DNA from: Bordetella parapertussis
Lineage (GTDB): Bacteria; Pseudomonadota; Gammaproteobacteria; Burkholderiales; Burkholderiaceae_C
NCBI GenBank assembly: GCA_945890735.1
Contig: CAMDCZ010000038.1
Location: forward strand, 1 to 20,031
Reading direction: 5' to 3'
DNA length: 20,031 nt
Below, piece by piece: positions 7,262 to 15,276 of the stretch. Position 1 is the stretch's first letter; every line of letters begins with the position of its first letter. A program made the position numbers and the translations under genes. A model generated the notes under the pieces. The model saw only the letters and a program-made list of their open reading frames with translations. It made no database searches and was not told where the DNA came from.

Positions 7262-7356
7262 TGGCCATGATCGCCCCCCAGCCAAGCCCTCCGTGGGCAT
7301 GAATGTCCAGATAATCAACCTCCCCCCCCTTCTCCTCAACCACGAGACAAACCCCC

Positions 7357-8868
7357 ATGAGCGCAACTTTGATCGGCCACCACATCCACGGCACCCCGAC
7401 AGCAGGCCACAGCACCCGCCGCCAAGCCGTGACCAACCCCGCCACGGGCGCGGTCACCGCGCAAGTCGCGCTGGGCGACGCCCAGGATGTGGCGCAAGCC
7501 GTGGCTGCCGCGCAAGCTGCGTTTCCTGCCTGGGCGGATGCGCCACCGCTGCGCCGCGCGCGTGTGATGTTCAAGTTTTTGGAATTGCTCAACCAGCACA
7601 AAGACGCGTTGGCCCATGCGATCACGGCTGAGCACGGCAAAGTGTTCACAGATGCGCAGGGTGAAGTGGCACGAGGCATTGACATCGTGGAGTTCGCCAC
7701 GGGTATCCCGCAATTGCTCAAGGGCGACTACACCGAGCAGGTGTCCACCGGCATCGACAACTGGACCCTGCGCCAGCCCTTGGGCGTGGTGGCAGGCATC
7801 ACCCCGTTCAACTTCCCGGTCATGGTGCCCATGTGGATGTTCCCGGTGGCGATTGCCGCTGGCAACACCTTTGTGCTGAAGCCCAGCCCGATCGACCCGA
7901 CACCGGCCTTGATGATGGCCGACCTGCTCAAGCAAGCCGGCTTGCCCGACGGCGTGTTCAACGTGGTGCAAGGCGACAAAGAGGCGGTCGACGCGTTGTT
8001 GGTTCACCCCGACGTCAAAGCGGTGAGCTTTGTCGGCTCTACGCCGATTGCCAACTACATCTATGAAACAGGCGCCCACCACGGCAAACGCGTGCAAGCC
8101 TTGGGTGGCGCCAAAAACCACATGGTGGTGATGCCTGATGCTGACCTCGACCAGGTGGTCGACGCCCTGATTGGCGCGGCTTACGGCTCGGCTGGCGAGC
8201 GGTGCATGGCGATTTCAGTCGCGGTCTTGGTGGGTGACGTGGCCGACAAGATCATGCCCAAACTCATCGAGCGCACCAACGCCTTGAAAGTGCTCAACGG
8301 CGAAAACCCCGCGGCTGAGATGGGCCCGATCGTCACCCAAGCCGCGCTGGAACGCATCACAGGCTATGTCGCGCAAGGCGAGAAAGAAGGCGCCAAGCTG
8401 TTGGTGGATGGCCGCGGCTTTCAAGCCTCGGCAGCGGGGACGGGTTGCGACAACGGTTTTTGGATGGGCGGCACGCTGTTTGACCATGTGACCACCGACA
8501 TGCGGATTTACCAGGAGGAAATTTTCGGCCCGGTGCTCGCCTGTGTTCGCGTGCCTGACTTTGCCACTGCCGTGCAAATCATCAACGACCACGAGTTTGG
8601 CAATGGCGTGTCTTGTTTCACCCGTGACGGCAATGTGGCGCGTGAGTTTTCCCGCCGCATCCAAGTCGGCATGGTCGGCATCAACGTGCCGATCCCCGTG
8701 CCCATGGCTTGGCATGGCTTTGGCGGCTGGAAACGCTCGCTGTTTGGCGACATGCATGCCTATGGCGAAGAGGGTGTGCGTTTCTACACCAAGCAAAAGT
8801 CCATCATGCAGCGCTGGCCCGAAAGCACGCCCAAAGGTGCTGAGTTTGTGATGCCAACCTCCAAATAA
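7357..8868 (+). CDS. mmsA: CoA-acylating methylmalonate-semialdehyde dehydrogenase
   Basis: This 503-residue NAD-dependent, CoA-acylating aldehyde dehydrogenase converts methylmalonate semialdehyde to propionyl-CoA, and malonate semialdehyde to acetyl-CoA, in valine, beta-alanine, inositol or 3-hydroxypropionate catabolism. The catalytic Cys283 lies in GSAGERCMAISVAV; the NAD-binding ITPFNFPVMVPMWM (148-161) and FVGSTPIANYIY (225-236) match the MmsA subfamily. In GGAKNHMVV Asn254 replaces the general-base Glu of hydrolytic aldehyde dehydrogenases, which is the subfamily norm and supports CoA rather than water as acceptor. A pyrimidine-rich 95-bp gap precedes it, with only a weak GAG ribosome binding site. 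The GMC gene follows after 15 bp, suggesting a shared transcript and pathway. Confidence 0.95.
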   Translation: MSATLIGHHIHGTPTAGHSTRRQAVTNPATGAVTAQVALGDAQDVAQAVAAAQAAFPAWADAPPLRRARVMFKFLELLNQHKDALAHAITAEHGKVFTDAQGEVARGIDIVEFATGIPQLLKGDYTEQVSTGIDNWTLRQPLGVVAGITPFNFPVMVPMWMFPVAIAAGNTFVLKPSPIDPTPALMMADLLKQAGLPDGVFNVVQGDKEAVDALLVHPDVKAVSFVGSTPIANYIYETGAHHGKRVQALGGAKNHMVVMPDADLDQVVDALIGAAYGSAGERCMAISVAVLVGDVADKIMPKLIERTNALKVLNGENPAAEMGPIVTQAALERITGYVAQGEKEGAKLLVDGRGFQASAAGTGCDNGFWMGGTLFDHVTTDMRIYQEEIFGPVLACVRVPDFATAVQIINDHEFGNGVSCFTRDGNVAREFSRRIQVGMVGINVPIPVPMAWHGFGGWKRSLFGDMHAYGEEGVRFYTKQKSIMQRWPESTPKGAEFVMPTSK

Positions 8869-8883
8869 GCCAGCGGTTTCCCC

Positions 8884-10533
8884 ATGAGCGACACCGATTT
8901 CGACTACATCATCGTCGGCGCTGGCACCGCTGGCTGCCTGCTGGCCAACCGCCTGAGCGCGAACCGCAGCAAACGTGTGCTGCTGATTGAAGCCGGACGC
9001 AAAGACGATTACCACTGGGTGCACATCCCCGTGGGCTATTTGTATTGCATTGGCAACCCACGCACCGATTGGCTGTTCCACACCGAGCCCGCTGCAGGCC
9101 TCAATGGCCGCAGCCTGCGCTACCCGCGTGGCAAGGTGCTGGGCGGCTGCTCGAGCATCAACGGCATGATTTACATGCGCGGCCAAGCACGCGACTATGA
9201 CCATTGGGCCGAGGTGACAGGCGACGCACGCTGGCGGTGGGACAACGCCCTGCCTTGTTTCAAACGCCATGAAGACCACCACCAAGGCGGCGACGAGATG
9301 CACGGCGCAGGCGGTGAATGGCGGGTGGAAAGGCAGCGCTTGCGCTGGGACGTGCTGGATGCGTTTGCGCAAGCCGCGGTGCAAGCGGGCATCCCCGCCA
9401 CGGATGACTTCAACCGCGGCAACAACGAAGGCGTGAGCTACTTCGAGGTCAACCAAAAAAGCGGGTGGCGCTGGAACACCGCCAAGGCTTTTTTGCGCCC
9501 GACCTGCTATGGCCGCCCGAATTTTGAGATGTGGACCAACGCACAGGTGAGCCGCTTGCTGCTGGAAAACCAGCCTGACGGTGGTACGCGTTGCGCAGGC
9601 GTGCAGGTGTGGAACGGTCATGAAATGGTGACCGCGCATGCCAGCCAAGCGGTGGTGCTGGCTGCGGGCGCGATCGGCTCGCCTCAGCTCTTGCAACTGT
9701 CTGGCATCGGGGCGGCTGACCAACTGCAGCAGCACGGCATCACGCCAGTGATTGATCTGCCCGGGGTGGGTGAAAACCTGCAAGACCATTTGCAAATCCG
9801 CGCCGTTTTCAAGGTCAGGGGCGTGAAAACCTTGAACACCTTGGCCAACAGCTGGTGGGGCAAAGCCAAGATCGGTTTGGAATACCTGTTCAAGCGCAGC
9901 GGGCCCATGAGCATGGCCCCCTCGCAGCTCGGTGCCTTCACCCGCAGCGACCCTTCTCAACCCTACCCCAACATCCAATACCATGTGCAGCCCTTGAGCC
10001 TGGATGCGTTTGGCGAGCCCTTGCACAACTTTCCCGCGTTCACTGCGAGTGTCTGCAACCTGAACCCCACCAGCCGCGGCACGGTGCGCTTGCGCAATGC
10101 GGACTTCCGCCAAGCGCCGCTGATCGCGCCCAACTACCTGTCCACCGATGCCGACCGCCAAGTCGCTGCCGACTCCTTGCGGGTGACCCGACGCATCGCG
10201 GCACAACCTGCTTTGGCCAAATACCAACCCGAGGAATGGAAACCGGGCACCCAGTTTCAAACCGACGAGGATTTGGCTCGGCTGGCCGGCGACATTGGCA
10301 CCACCATCTTTCACCCAGTGGGCACGGCGCGCATGGGTCGCTTGGACGACCCATGGGCGGTGGTCGACAGCGAAATGCGTGTGCGCGATGGGCGCGGTGG
10401 CCTGGTGCAGGGCTTGCGGGTGGTGGATGCCAGCGTCATGCCCAGCATCACCAGCGGCAACACCAACAGCCCCGTGTTGATGCTGGCAGAACGGGCGGCA
10501 GAGTTGCTGATCCAAGCCGCCAAGCCGCGTTGA
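8884..10533 (+). CDS. GMC family FAD-dependent oxidoreductase (choline-dehydrogenase-like)
   Basis: This 549-residue flavoprotein oxidises an alcohol to an aldehyde. The FAD site is G12-A-G-T-A-G17 with the adenosine-ribose-binding Glu36 in LLIEAG. GMC signature 1 is GKVLGGCSSINGMIYMRG (83-100) and signature 2 is GAIGSPQLLQLSGIG (262-276). The active-site His477 lies in FHPVGTARMG and the partner Asn528 in SGNTNSP. It has no signal peptide. The length fits BetA-like GMC enzymes, but no betaine genes (betB, betI) are nearby. Its position 15 bp behind mmsA instead suggests oxidation of an alcohol whose aldehyde product feeds MmsA, as in the DddA/DddC pair for 3-hydroxypropionate; that is inference. 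Confidence 0.94.
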   Translation: MSDTDFDYIIVGAGTAGCLLANRLSANRSKRVLLIEAGRKDDYHWVHIPVGYLYCIGNPRTDWLFHTEPAAGLNGRSLRYPRGKVLGGCSSINGMIYMRGQARDYDHWAEVTGDARWRWDNALPCFKRHEDHHQGGDEMHGAGGEWRVERQRLRWDVLDAFAQAAVQAGIPATDDFNRGNNEGVSYFEVNQKSGWRWNTAKAFLRPTCYGRPNFEMWTNAQVSRLLLENQPDGGTRCAGVQVWNGHEMVTAHASQAVVLAAGAIGSPQLLQLSGIGAADQLQQHGITPVIDLPGVGENLQDHLQIRAVFKVRGVKTLNTLANSWWGKAKIGLEYLFKRSGPMSMAPSQLGAFTRSDPSQPYPNIQYHVQPLSLDAFGEPLHNFPAFTASVCNLNPTSRGTVRLRNADFRQAPLIAPNYLSTDADRQVAADSLRVTRRIAAQPALAKYQPEEWKPGTQFQTDEDLARLAGDIGTTIFHPVGTARMGRLDDPWAVVDSEMRVRDGRGGLVQGLRVVDASVMPSITSGNTNSPVLMLAERAAELLIQAAKPR

Positions 10534-10578
10534 CCCGGGAAAGCCCTAGGACCACGGCAGCCGATTTAGCTCTAAAGT

Positions 10579-10658
10579 TCACCCACTCGCCTGGGCTAGC
10601 TTGTCCAGCAAACGAGGGATGAGGAGACAAACAACACGCAACCGACCACAGTGGGTGA
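10579..10658 (+). other. Structured 3' untranslated region behind the GMC gene
   Basis: In the 172-bp gap between the GMC and mrdA genes, TCACCCACT (10579-10587) is exactly complementary to AGTGGGTGA (10650-10658). Between the arms are two alternative small stems: CTGG 10591-10594 with CCAG 10605-10608, and TTGTC 10601-10605 with GACAA 10626-10630. A strong terminator follows 12 nt later. This could be folded 3' UTR, a small RNA ending at the terminator, or chance. No convincing dedicated promoter was seen. Confidence 0.3.
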
Positions 10659-10670
10659 GCGTGGCAGAAG

Positions 10671-10697
10671 AAAAGCACCGCACAACGGTGCTTTTTT
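10671..10697. terminator. Bidirectional intrinsic terminator between the GMC and mrdA genes
   Basis: A perfect 10-bp stem, AAAAGCACCG (10671-10680) with CGGTGCTTTT (10686-10695), encloses the loop CACAA. Read on the plus strand it ends in six T (10692-10697), closing the SDR-mmsA-GMC direction. Read on the minus strand it ends CTTTTCTTCT, directly behind the mrdA stop at 10706. It therefore separates the two convergent transcription units. Confidence 0.9.
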
Positions 10698-10705
10698 CAT
10701 GCCCA

Positions 10706-12700
10706 TCACTTGTCGGGGTCGGCCATGGTTTCCGGCTCTTCTGCGGCTGGCACTGGCTTGGGCGGCCAGGGCAAGCTGGCCACGGGCCGGGGCTTGCCCA
10801 GCGGACGTGTTGCCAAGCCTTTTTGCACTGCTTGCAGGTCTTCTTGGGACGGGTACATGCCCAACAGCACGAAGTCAAACACCCGCCTGGCGATCGGCGC
10901 TGCACTTTGGGCACCAAAACCACCGTTTTCCACCACCAAGGCCAAAGCCACTTTCGGGTTTTCTGCCGGCGCAAAGGCGATGAACAGCGCATGGTCTCGC
11001 AACCGCTCATCAATCTTGCTGGCGTTGTATTTTTCGCTTTGTTTGATGGTGAACACCTGGGCAGTGCCGGTCTTACCGGCGCTGGTGTAGCTGGTGCCTG
11101 CAAAGCTGGCTGCCGATGTGCCCTCCAAATTCACACCGATCATGGCCTGTCGAATGATCTCCAAGTCCTCGGCCTTGTAGCCCAAACTTTGTGCTTGGGC
11201 TTTGACCACCTGTTGGCTTTCTTTGCTCTCCACATCGAGCACTTCACGCACCAGGTGTGGGCGGGTGCGCACCCCGTTGTTGGCCAAACTCGCGGTGGCC
11301 ATGGCGAGCTGCAGCATGGTGAAACTGTTGTAACCCTGGCCAATGCCCAAAGAAATGGTTTCGCCGGCATACCAGCGCTTTTGCTCTGGTCGTTTGTAGC
11401 TGGTGCGCTTCCACTCGGTTGAGGGCAAGATACCGCGCGACTCACCCAGGATATCAATGCCAGTGAGTTGGCCAAAACCAAACGGCTTCATCTGCTCGTG
11501 CATCAGGTCAACACCCATGTCGCGCGCCAAGGTGTAGTAGTAGGTGTCACAGGACTCGACGATCGACTTGTACATGTCCACCATCCCATGACCGCTTTCT
11601 TTGTCATCCCTGAATTTATGGTTGCCAAACATGAAATAGCCTGGGTCGCTGACCATGAAACTGGCGGACCGTTTGCCTGTGTGCAAGGCGGCCAAGGCAA
11701 TGAATGGTTTGTAAGTTGAGGCAGGCGGGTAAGTGCCGCGCAATGCCCGGTTGAGCAACGGCCTGTTGGGTGATTCGTTGAGCGTTTGCCAGTTGTCTGC
11801 ATCGATGCCCTCGACAAACAAGTTGGGGTCAAAAGTCGGCTTGCTGACAAAAGCGAGCACCTCACCGCTGGCAGGGTCCAGGGCCACCAAGGCGCCACGG
11901 CGGTCACCGTACAAATCCTCGACCAGTTTTTGCAGCTTGATGTCGATCGACAAGACCACGGTGTTGCCTGGCGTGGCTGGGCTGCTGCGCAGACGACGAA
12001 CAGCTTGACCGCCCGCCGATGTTTCCATTTCATGCACACCGGTTTGACCGTGCAGCTGAGGCTCGTAACTTTGCTCAATGCCGAGCTTGCCGATGTAATC
12101 GGTCCCACGGTAATTGCCCGCGCTGTCGGACTCTTCGAGCTTTTCCTTTTCCGACGGGTTGATGCGCCCAATGTAGCCAATCACATGGCTGGCCAATTCG
12201 TTGTAGGGGTAGTTGCGAAACAAACGGGCACGGATTTCAACACCTGGGAAACGGTAACGCTGGGCCGCAAAACGCGCCACCTCCTCATCCGTCAAACGGG
12301 TACGGATCGGAACCGACTCAAAACTCTTGGACTCTTCGCGCAATTTGCGAAAGCGGCGCTTGTCGCGGCCTTGGATGTCAATCAAGACAGAGAGTTTTTC
12401 AATCACCACGTCCAATGGCTCGGTGATTTTGGAGGGGGTGATCTCCAAGGTGTATGCCGAGTAGTTGGTGGCCAAGACCACCCCATTGCGGTCCATGATC
12501 ACGCCTCGGTTAGGGACGATGGGCACAATGGCGGTGCGGTTGCTCTCAGCCTGCGCATTGAATTCTTGATAACGCCAAATTTGCAAATATGCCAGGCGCA
12601 AAAAAAGCAGACCGAAGGCAAACATCACAAACAAAGTCGCGATCACCACCCTCGCACGAAAGCGTCGAAGGTCGTATTCGACGTTGCGCAACAAACTCAT
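10706..12700 (-). CDS. mrdA: Penicillin-binding protein 2 (elongasome transpeptidase)
   Basis: This 664-residue class B penicillin-binding protein is the peptidoglycan transpeptidase of the rod-shape elongation complex, working with RodA, MreC and MreD. After a short cytoplasmic stretch there is one membrane helix (about residues 18-40), then the pedestal/dimerisation domain, then the transpeptidase domain with S328-T-Y-K331 (nucleophile Ser328), S383-C-D385 (the usual SxD variant of SxN in PBP2) and K543-T-G545. The C-terminal ~40 residues are proline-rich and probably disordered. The start ATG overlaps the mreD stop (ATGA at 12697-12700), indicating translational coupling. It is the last gene of the operon here: a terminator follows 9 bp after the stop, and rodA, often next in beta-proteobacteria, is absent. 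Confidence 0.97.
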   Translation of the reverse strand: MSLLRNVEYDLRRFRARVVIATLFVMFAFGLLFLRLAYLQIWRYQEFNAQAESNRTAIVPIVPNRGVIMDRNGVVLATNYSAYTLEITPSKITEPLDVVIEKLSVLIDIQGRDKRRFRKLREESKSFESVPIRTRLTDEEVARFAAQRYRFPGVEIRARLFRNYPYNELASHVIGYIGRINPSEKEKLEESDSAGNYRGTDYIGKLGIEQSYEPQLHGQTGVHEMETSAGGQAVRRLRSSPATPGNTVVLSIDIKLQKLVEDLYGDRRGALVALDPASGEVLAFVSKPTFDPNLFVEGIDADNWQTLNESPNRPLLNRALRGTYPPASTYKPFIALAALHTGKRSASFMVSDPGYFMFGNHKFRDDKESGHGMVDMYKSIVESCDTYYYTLARDMGVDLMHEQMKPFGFGQLTGIDILGESRGILPSTEWKRTSYKRPEQKRWYAGETISLGIGQGYNSFTMLQLAMATASLANNGVRTRPHLVREVLDVESKESQQVVKAQAQSLGYKAEDLEIIRQAMIGVNLEGTSAASFAGTSYTSAGKTGTAQVFTIKQSEKYNASKIDERLRDHALFIAFAPAENPKVALALVVENGGFGAQSAAPIARRVFDFVLLGMYPSQEDLQAVQKGLATRPLGKPRPVASLPWPPKPVPAAEEPETMADPDK

Positions 12701-13227
12701 AGTGGCCGGTGCTTGTCTGGGTCAGGAGCGCGGCGCTGCGGGGCCAACAACAAGGCGGTGATGACCGGCCACAAGCAGGCTTGCAGCACGGGGGCGAGCA
12801 TGCTCAACCAACCCGGAAACAAGCCGCCTGCTGCGATGCGAACACTCAGCTCCAGCACCTGCGCGGCCAAAAAAACAGGCAGCACTTGCAAAGCCTGAGA
12901 AGGCACGTCAAACCACAAAATCCGCCGGTGAATCATGGTGGCCAAGAAGCCCTGCACGGTATAGGTCAGGGCGTGCTGACCCAACAAGGAGGTTTGGTGC
13001 ACATCGGTCAGCAAACCCAGCAAGAAAGCCACACCGACGCCGACTTTCAAGGGTTGGTGAATGGCCCAAAAAACCAGCACCAGGGCCAGCCAATCGGGAG
13101 CCCATGCCGCATTGCCCAGCCAGGCCATGCTCTGCACCATGTTGAGCAGCAAAGCCAGCGCCAAACTGAACATCATGAACATGGGGTTGGCTGGCAACAG
13201 CAACTGGTGGCCGCGCGGCATGATCAT
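12697..13227 (-). CDS. mreD: Rod shape-determining protein MreD
   Basis: This 176-residue integral membrane protein of the elongasome shows about five hydrophobic helices and matches MreD in size, in the central GLLTDVHQTSLLGQHAL segment, and in operon position. The start at 13227 overlaps the mreC stop by the ATGA arrangement and has AGGGGG 6 nt upstream; another ATG two codons downstream is less well placed. The first residues (MIMPRGHQLLLPANP) are polar and cytoplasmic. It bridges the MreB-MreC scaffold and the PBP2/RodA synthase; this role is known for the family and not visible in the sequence. Confidence 0.93.
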   Translation of the reverse strand: MIMPRGHQLLLPANPMFMMFSLALALLLNMVQSMAWLGNAAWAPDWLALVLVFWAIHQPLKVGVGVAFLLGLLTDVHQTSLLGQHALTYTVQGFLATMIHRRILWFDVPSQALQVLPVFLAAQVLELSVRIAAGGLFPGWLSMLAPVLQACLWPVITALLLAPQRRAPDPDKHRPL

Positions 13228-14141
13228 CGCCGGCCCCCTTTTTGCACAGGCTGAGGCAAGGCTGGCAAGGCATTGAAGCCAGGCAGATCGGATTTCAAAG
13301 GGCCCAGCACCATGACATGTCGAGCCCCTTGGACGCGCGCCAATGATTCACACAAAATCCGCGCAAACACCGAGTCGGCGCGGCGCTCCACCTTGACGAC
13401 TTTTGCCACCGGAATGCCAGACGGGTAGACGCCATCGACCCCGCTGGTGGTCAAGATATCGTCGACCTCGATGTCGGCGTTGGTGGCCATGTACCGCAAC
13501 TCCAGCAAAGGCGCACCGCCGGACTCGCCAAATGCCACGCCACGCGCGCCCGTGCGGGTGTTGAGCACGGGAATCGAGTGCTCGCGGTCGGTGACCAAGG
13601 TGATCTCACTCACCAACGGATGCACGCGGGTGACTTGGCCAAGGATGCCGAGTTCGTCCATCACTGGTGAGCTGGTCTCAATGCCGCTGATGGCCCCCTT
13701 GTTCAAAATCATTTTGCGGGTAAAGGGGTCGGACGCTTCGTACAGCACCTCGGCAGCGATGGCTGTGGTGTCAAGGCGCTCGCGCAAGGCCAGCAATTCG
13801 CGCAAATACCGGTTCTCCAAGGTCAGCTGCTCTAACTGGGCTGTTCGCACAGCCTGCGCCAACAACTGGGCTCGGGCTTGCTCTGCCGCATCCTTGGCTT
13901 CTTGTTTGCTCTCCAACAATTCACCGACCTGGTTGGCCATGACTTGGGGGCGCAGGGCCAGCCACTCGACCGGGTAGACAAGCAGCGACAACACCCAACG
14001 GGCAGGTTGAACGATGTTGTAGTGCTGGTCGGTGAACATCAGCGCCACGGAAAGGGCACTGAAGATCACCAGCTTGGTCAGCGCCGAAGTGCCTTGCTTG
14101 AAAAAAGGCGGCGGTGAACGGTCCAGCGTGCCGAGTGGCAT
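13224..14141 (-). CDS. mreC: Rod shape-determining protein MreC
   Basis: This 305-residue bitopic protein has a single N-terminal membrane helix (about residues 22-39), a coiled coil rich in A, E, Q and L (about 70-120), and the periplasmic beta-barrel domains typical of MreC, including DPFTRKMILNKG (138-149), GILGQVTRV and TSGVDGVYPSGIPVAKV. MreC polymerises in the periplasm and activates PBP2. The C-terminus ends in a short proline-rich tail. Its start codon directly follows the mreB stop codon with no base between, and its stop overlaps the mreD start. No good ribosome binding site precedes it, so translation probably depends on coupling to mreB. Confidence 0.95.
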   Translation of the reverse strand: MPLGTLDRSPPPFFKQGTSALTKLVIFSALSVALMFTDQHYNIVQPARWVLSLLVYPVEWLALRPQVMANQVGELLESKQEAKDAAEQARAQLLAQAVRTAQLEQLTLENRYLRELLALRERLDTTAIAAEVLYEASDPFTRKMILNKGAISGIETSSPVMDELGILGQVTRVHPLVSEITLVTDREHSIPVLNTRTGARGVAFGESGGAPLLELRYMATNADIEVDDILTTSGVDGVYPSGIPVAKVVKVERRADSVFARILCESLARVQGARHVMVLGPLKSDLPGFNALPALPQPVQKGGRR

Positions 14142-15185
14142 TTATTCGCTGGTAAAGATGGAGCCCAGTCGTTCCATGCGCTCCAGTGCCAAGCCGCAAC
14201 CGCGCACCACACAGGTAAGCGGGTCTTCAGCGACCAACACCGGCAGACCGGTTTCTTCGGCCATCAAGCGGTCGAGGTCGCGCAGCAAAGCGCCGCCGCC
14301 GGTGAGCATCATGCCGCGCTCGGCGATGTCTGCGCCCAGCTCGGGAGGGGTTTGCTCGAGGGCGTTTTTCACCGCAGACACGATGTTGTTGAGCGGGTCG
14401 GTCAGGGCTTCCAAGATCTCGTTGGAAGAGATGGTGAAAGAGCGCGGCACGCCTTCGGACAAGTTGCGGCCCTTGACTTCCATCTCGCGCACTTCGCTGC
14501 CTGGAAAAGCCGAGCCGATTTGTTTCTTGATGGCTTCGGCGGTGGGCTCACCAATCAGCATGCCGTAGTTGCGGCGGATGTAGTTGATGATGGCTTCGTC
14601 AAACTTGTCGCCGCCCACGCGCACACTGCCTTTGTAGACCATGCCGCCCAAGGAAATCACGCCCACCTCAGTGGTACCGCCGCCGATGTCGACCACCATC
14701 GAGCCCGAGGCATCTGAGACCGGCAAGCCAGCACCGATGGCCGCAGCCATCGGCTCTTCGATCAAATACACCTCGGAAGCGCCTGCGCCCAAAGCGGATT
14801 CACGGATCGCGCGGCGTTCAACCTGGGTGGAGCCACAGGGCACGCAAATGATGATGCGCGGGCTGGGCTTCAAGAGAGAGCGGGGGTGCACCATCTTGAT
14901 GAATTGCTTGAGCATTTGCTCGGTCACCGTGAAGTCGGCGATCACGCCATCTTTCATCGGGCGGATGGCTTCGATGTTGCCGGGGACTTTGCCCAACATC
15001 GCCTTGGCTTCATGGCCAACCGCTTGAATGCTTTTTTTGCCCTGAGGGCCGCCTTCATGACGGATAGAAACAACGGACGGTTCATCCAGCACAATGCCAC
15101 GGTCGCGAACATAAATCAGGGTGTTGGCTGTGCCCAGATCAATCGCCAAGTCGGTGGAGAAATACCGACGAAATGCTCCAAACAT
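14142..15185 (-). CDS. mreB: Rod shape-determining protein MreB (bacterial actin)
   Basis: This 347-residue actin homologue forms membrane-bound filaments that position cell-wall synthesis. Actin-fold nucleotide motifs are clear: phosphate 1 DLGTANTLIY (16-25), phosphate 2 VVDIGGGTTEVGVISLGG (164-181), and the adenosine motif MLTGGGALLRDLD (293-305). The N-terminal MFGAFRRYFS carries the short amphipathic, membrane-binding start. The frame is open far upstream across gatC and gatA, but family alignment and an AGAGGA ribosome binding site (complement of 15191-15196) 5 nt upstream fix the start at 15185. It is the first gene of mreBCD-mrdA and is divergent from gatCAB, a neighbourhood common in beta-proteobacteria. 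Confidence 0.97.
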   Translation of the reverse strand: MFGAFRRYFSTDLAIDLGTANTLIYVRDRGIVLDEPSVVSIRHEGGPQGKKSIQAVGHEAKAMLGKVPGNIEAIRPMKDGVIADFTVTEQMLKQFIKMVHPRSLLKPSPRIIICVPCGSTQVERRAIRESALGAGASEVYLIEEPMAAAIGAGLPVSDASGSMVVDIGGGTTEVGVISLGGMVYKGSVRVGGDKFDEAIINYIRRNYGMLIGEPTAEAIKKQIGSAFPGSEVREMEVKGRNLSEGVPRSFTISSNEILEALTDPLNNIVSAVKNALEQTPPELGADIAERGMMLTGGGALLRDLDRLMAEETGLPVLVAEDPLTCVVRGCGLALERMERLGSIFTSE

Positions 15186-15219
15186 CACAATCCTCTCTGG
15201 GTAATCCAGCAAAGGCGAG

Positions 15220-15248
15220 ATAATACCTGAACACCCTGACTGAACCAT
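15220..15248 (-). promoter_or_regulatory. Weak candidate promoter of mreBCD-mrdA
   Basis: On the minus strand a -10-like TATTAT (complement of 15220-15225) lies 17 bp from ATGGTT (complement of 15243-15248), a poor -35. The leader would be about 27 nt and would contain the strong AGAGGA site. On the opposite strand GATAAT (15219-15224) overlaps it and could be the -10 for gatCAB, also with a poor -35. The position is plausible; the sequences alone are weak. Confidence 0.35.
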
Positions 15249-15276
15249 GGCCTGTGACCATGCGACCTCTACACCT

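Noticed and set aside
8101..8220. Missing general-base Glu in the aldehyde dehydrogenase, first read as a possible defect
   Set aside because: Asn at this position is normal in CoA-acylating MmsA enzymes, so it supports the assignment and is not a loss.
8215..10515. 766-codon open frame on the minus strand across mmsA and the GMC gene
   Set aside because: It is antisense to two clearly recognisable genes, is rich in His, Ala and Gly as expected from reversed GC-rich codons, and matches no family I know.
11548..11556. SCD in place of SxN in PBP2, first read as a possible inactive site
   Set aside because: SxD is the usual form of this motif in PBP2 (MrdA) proteins.
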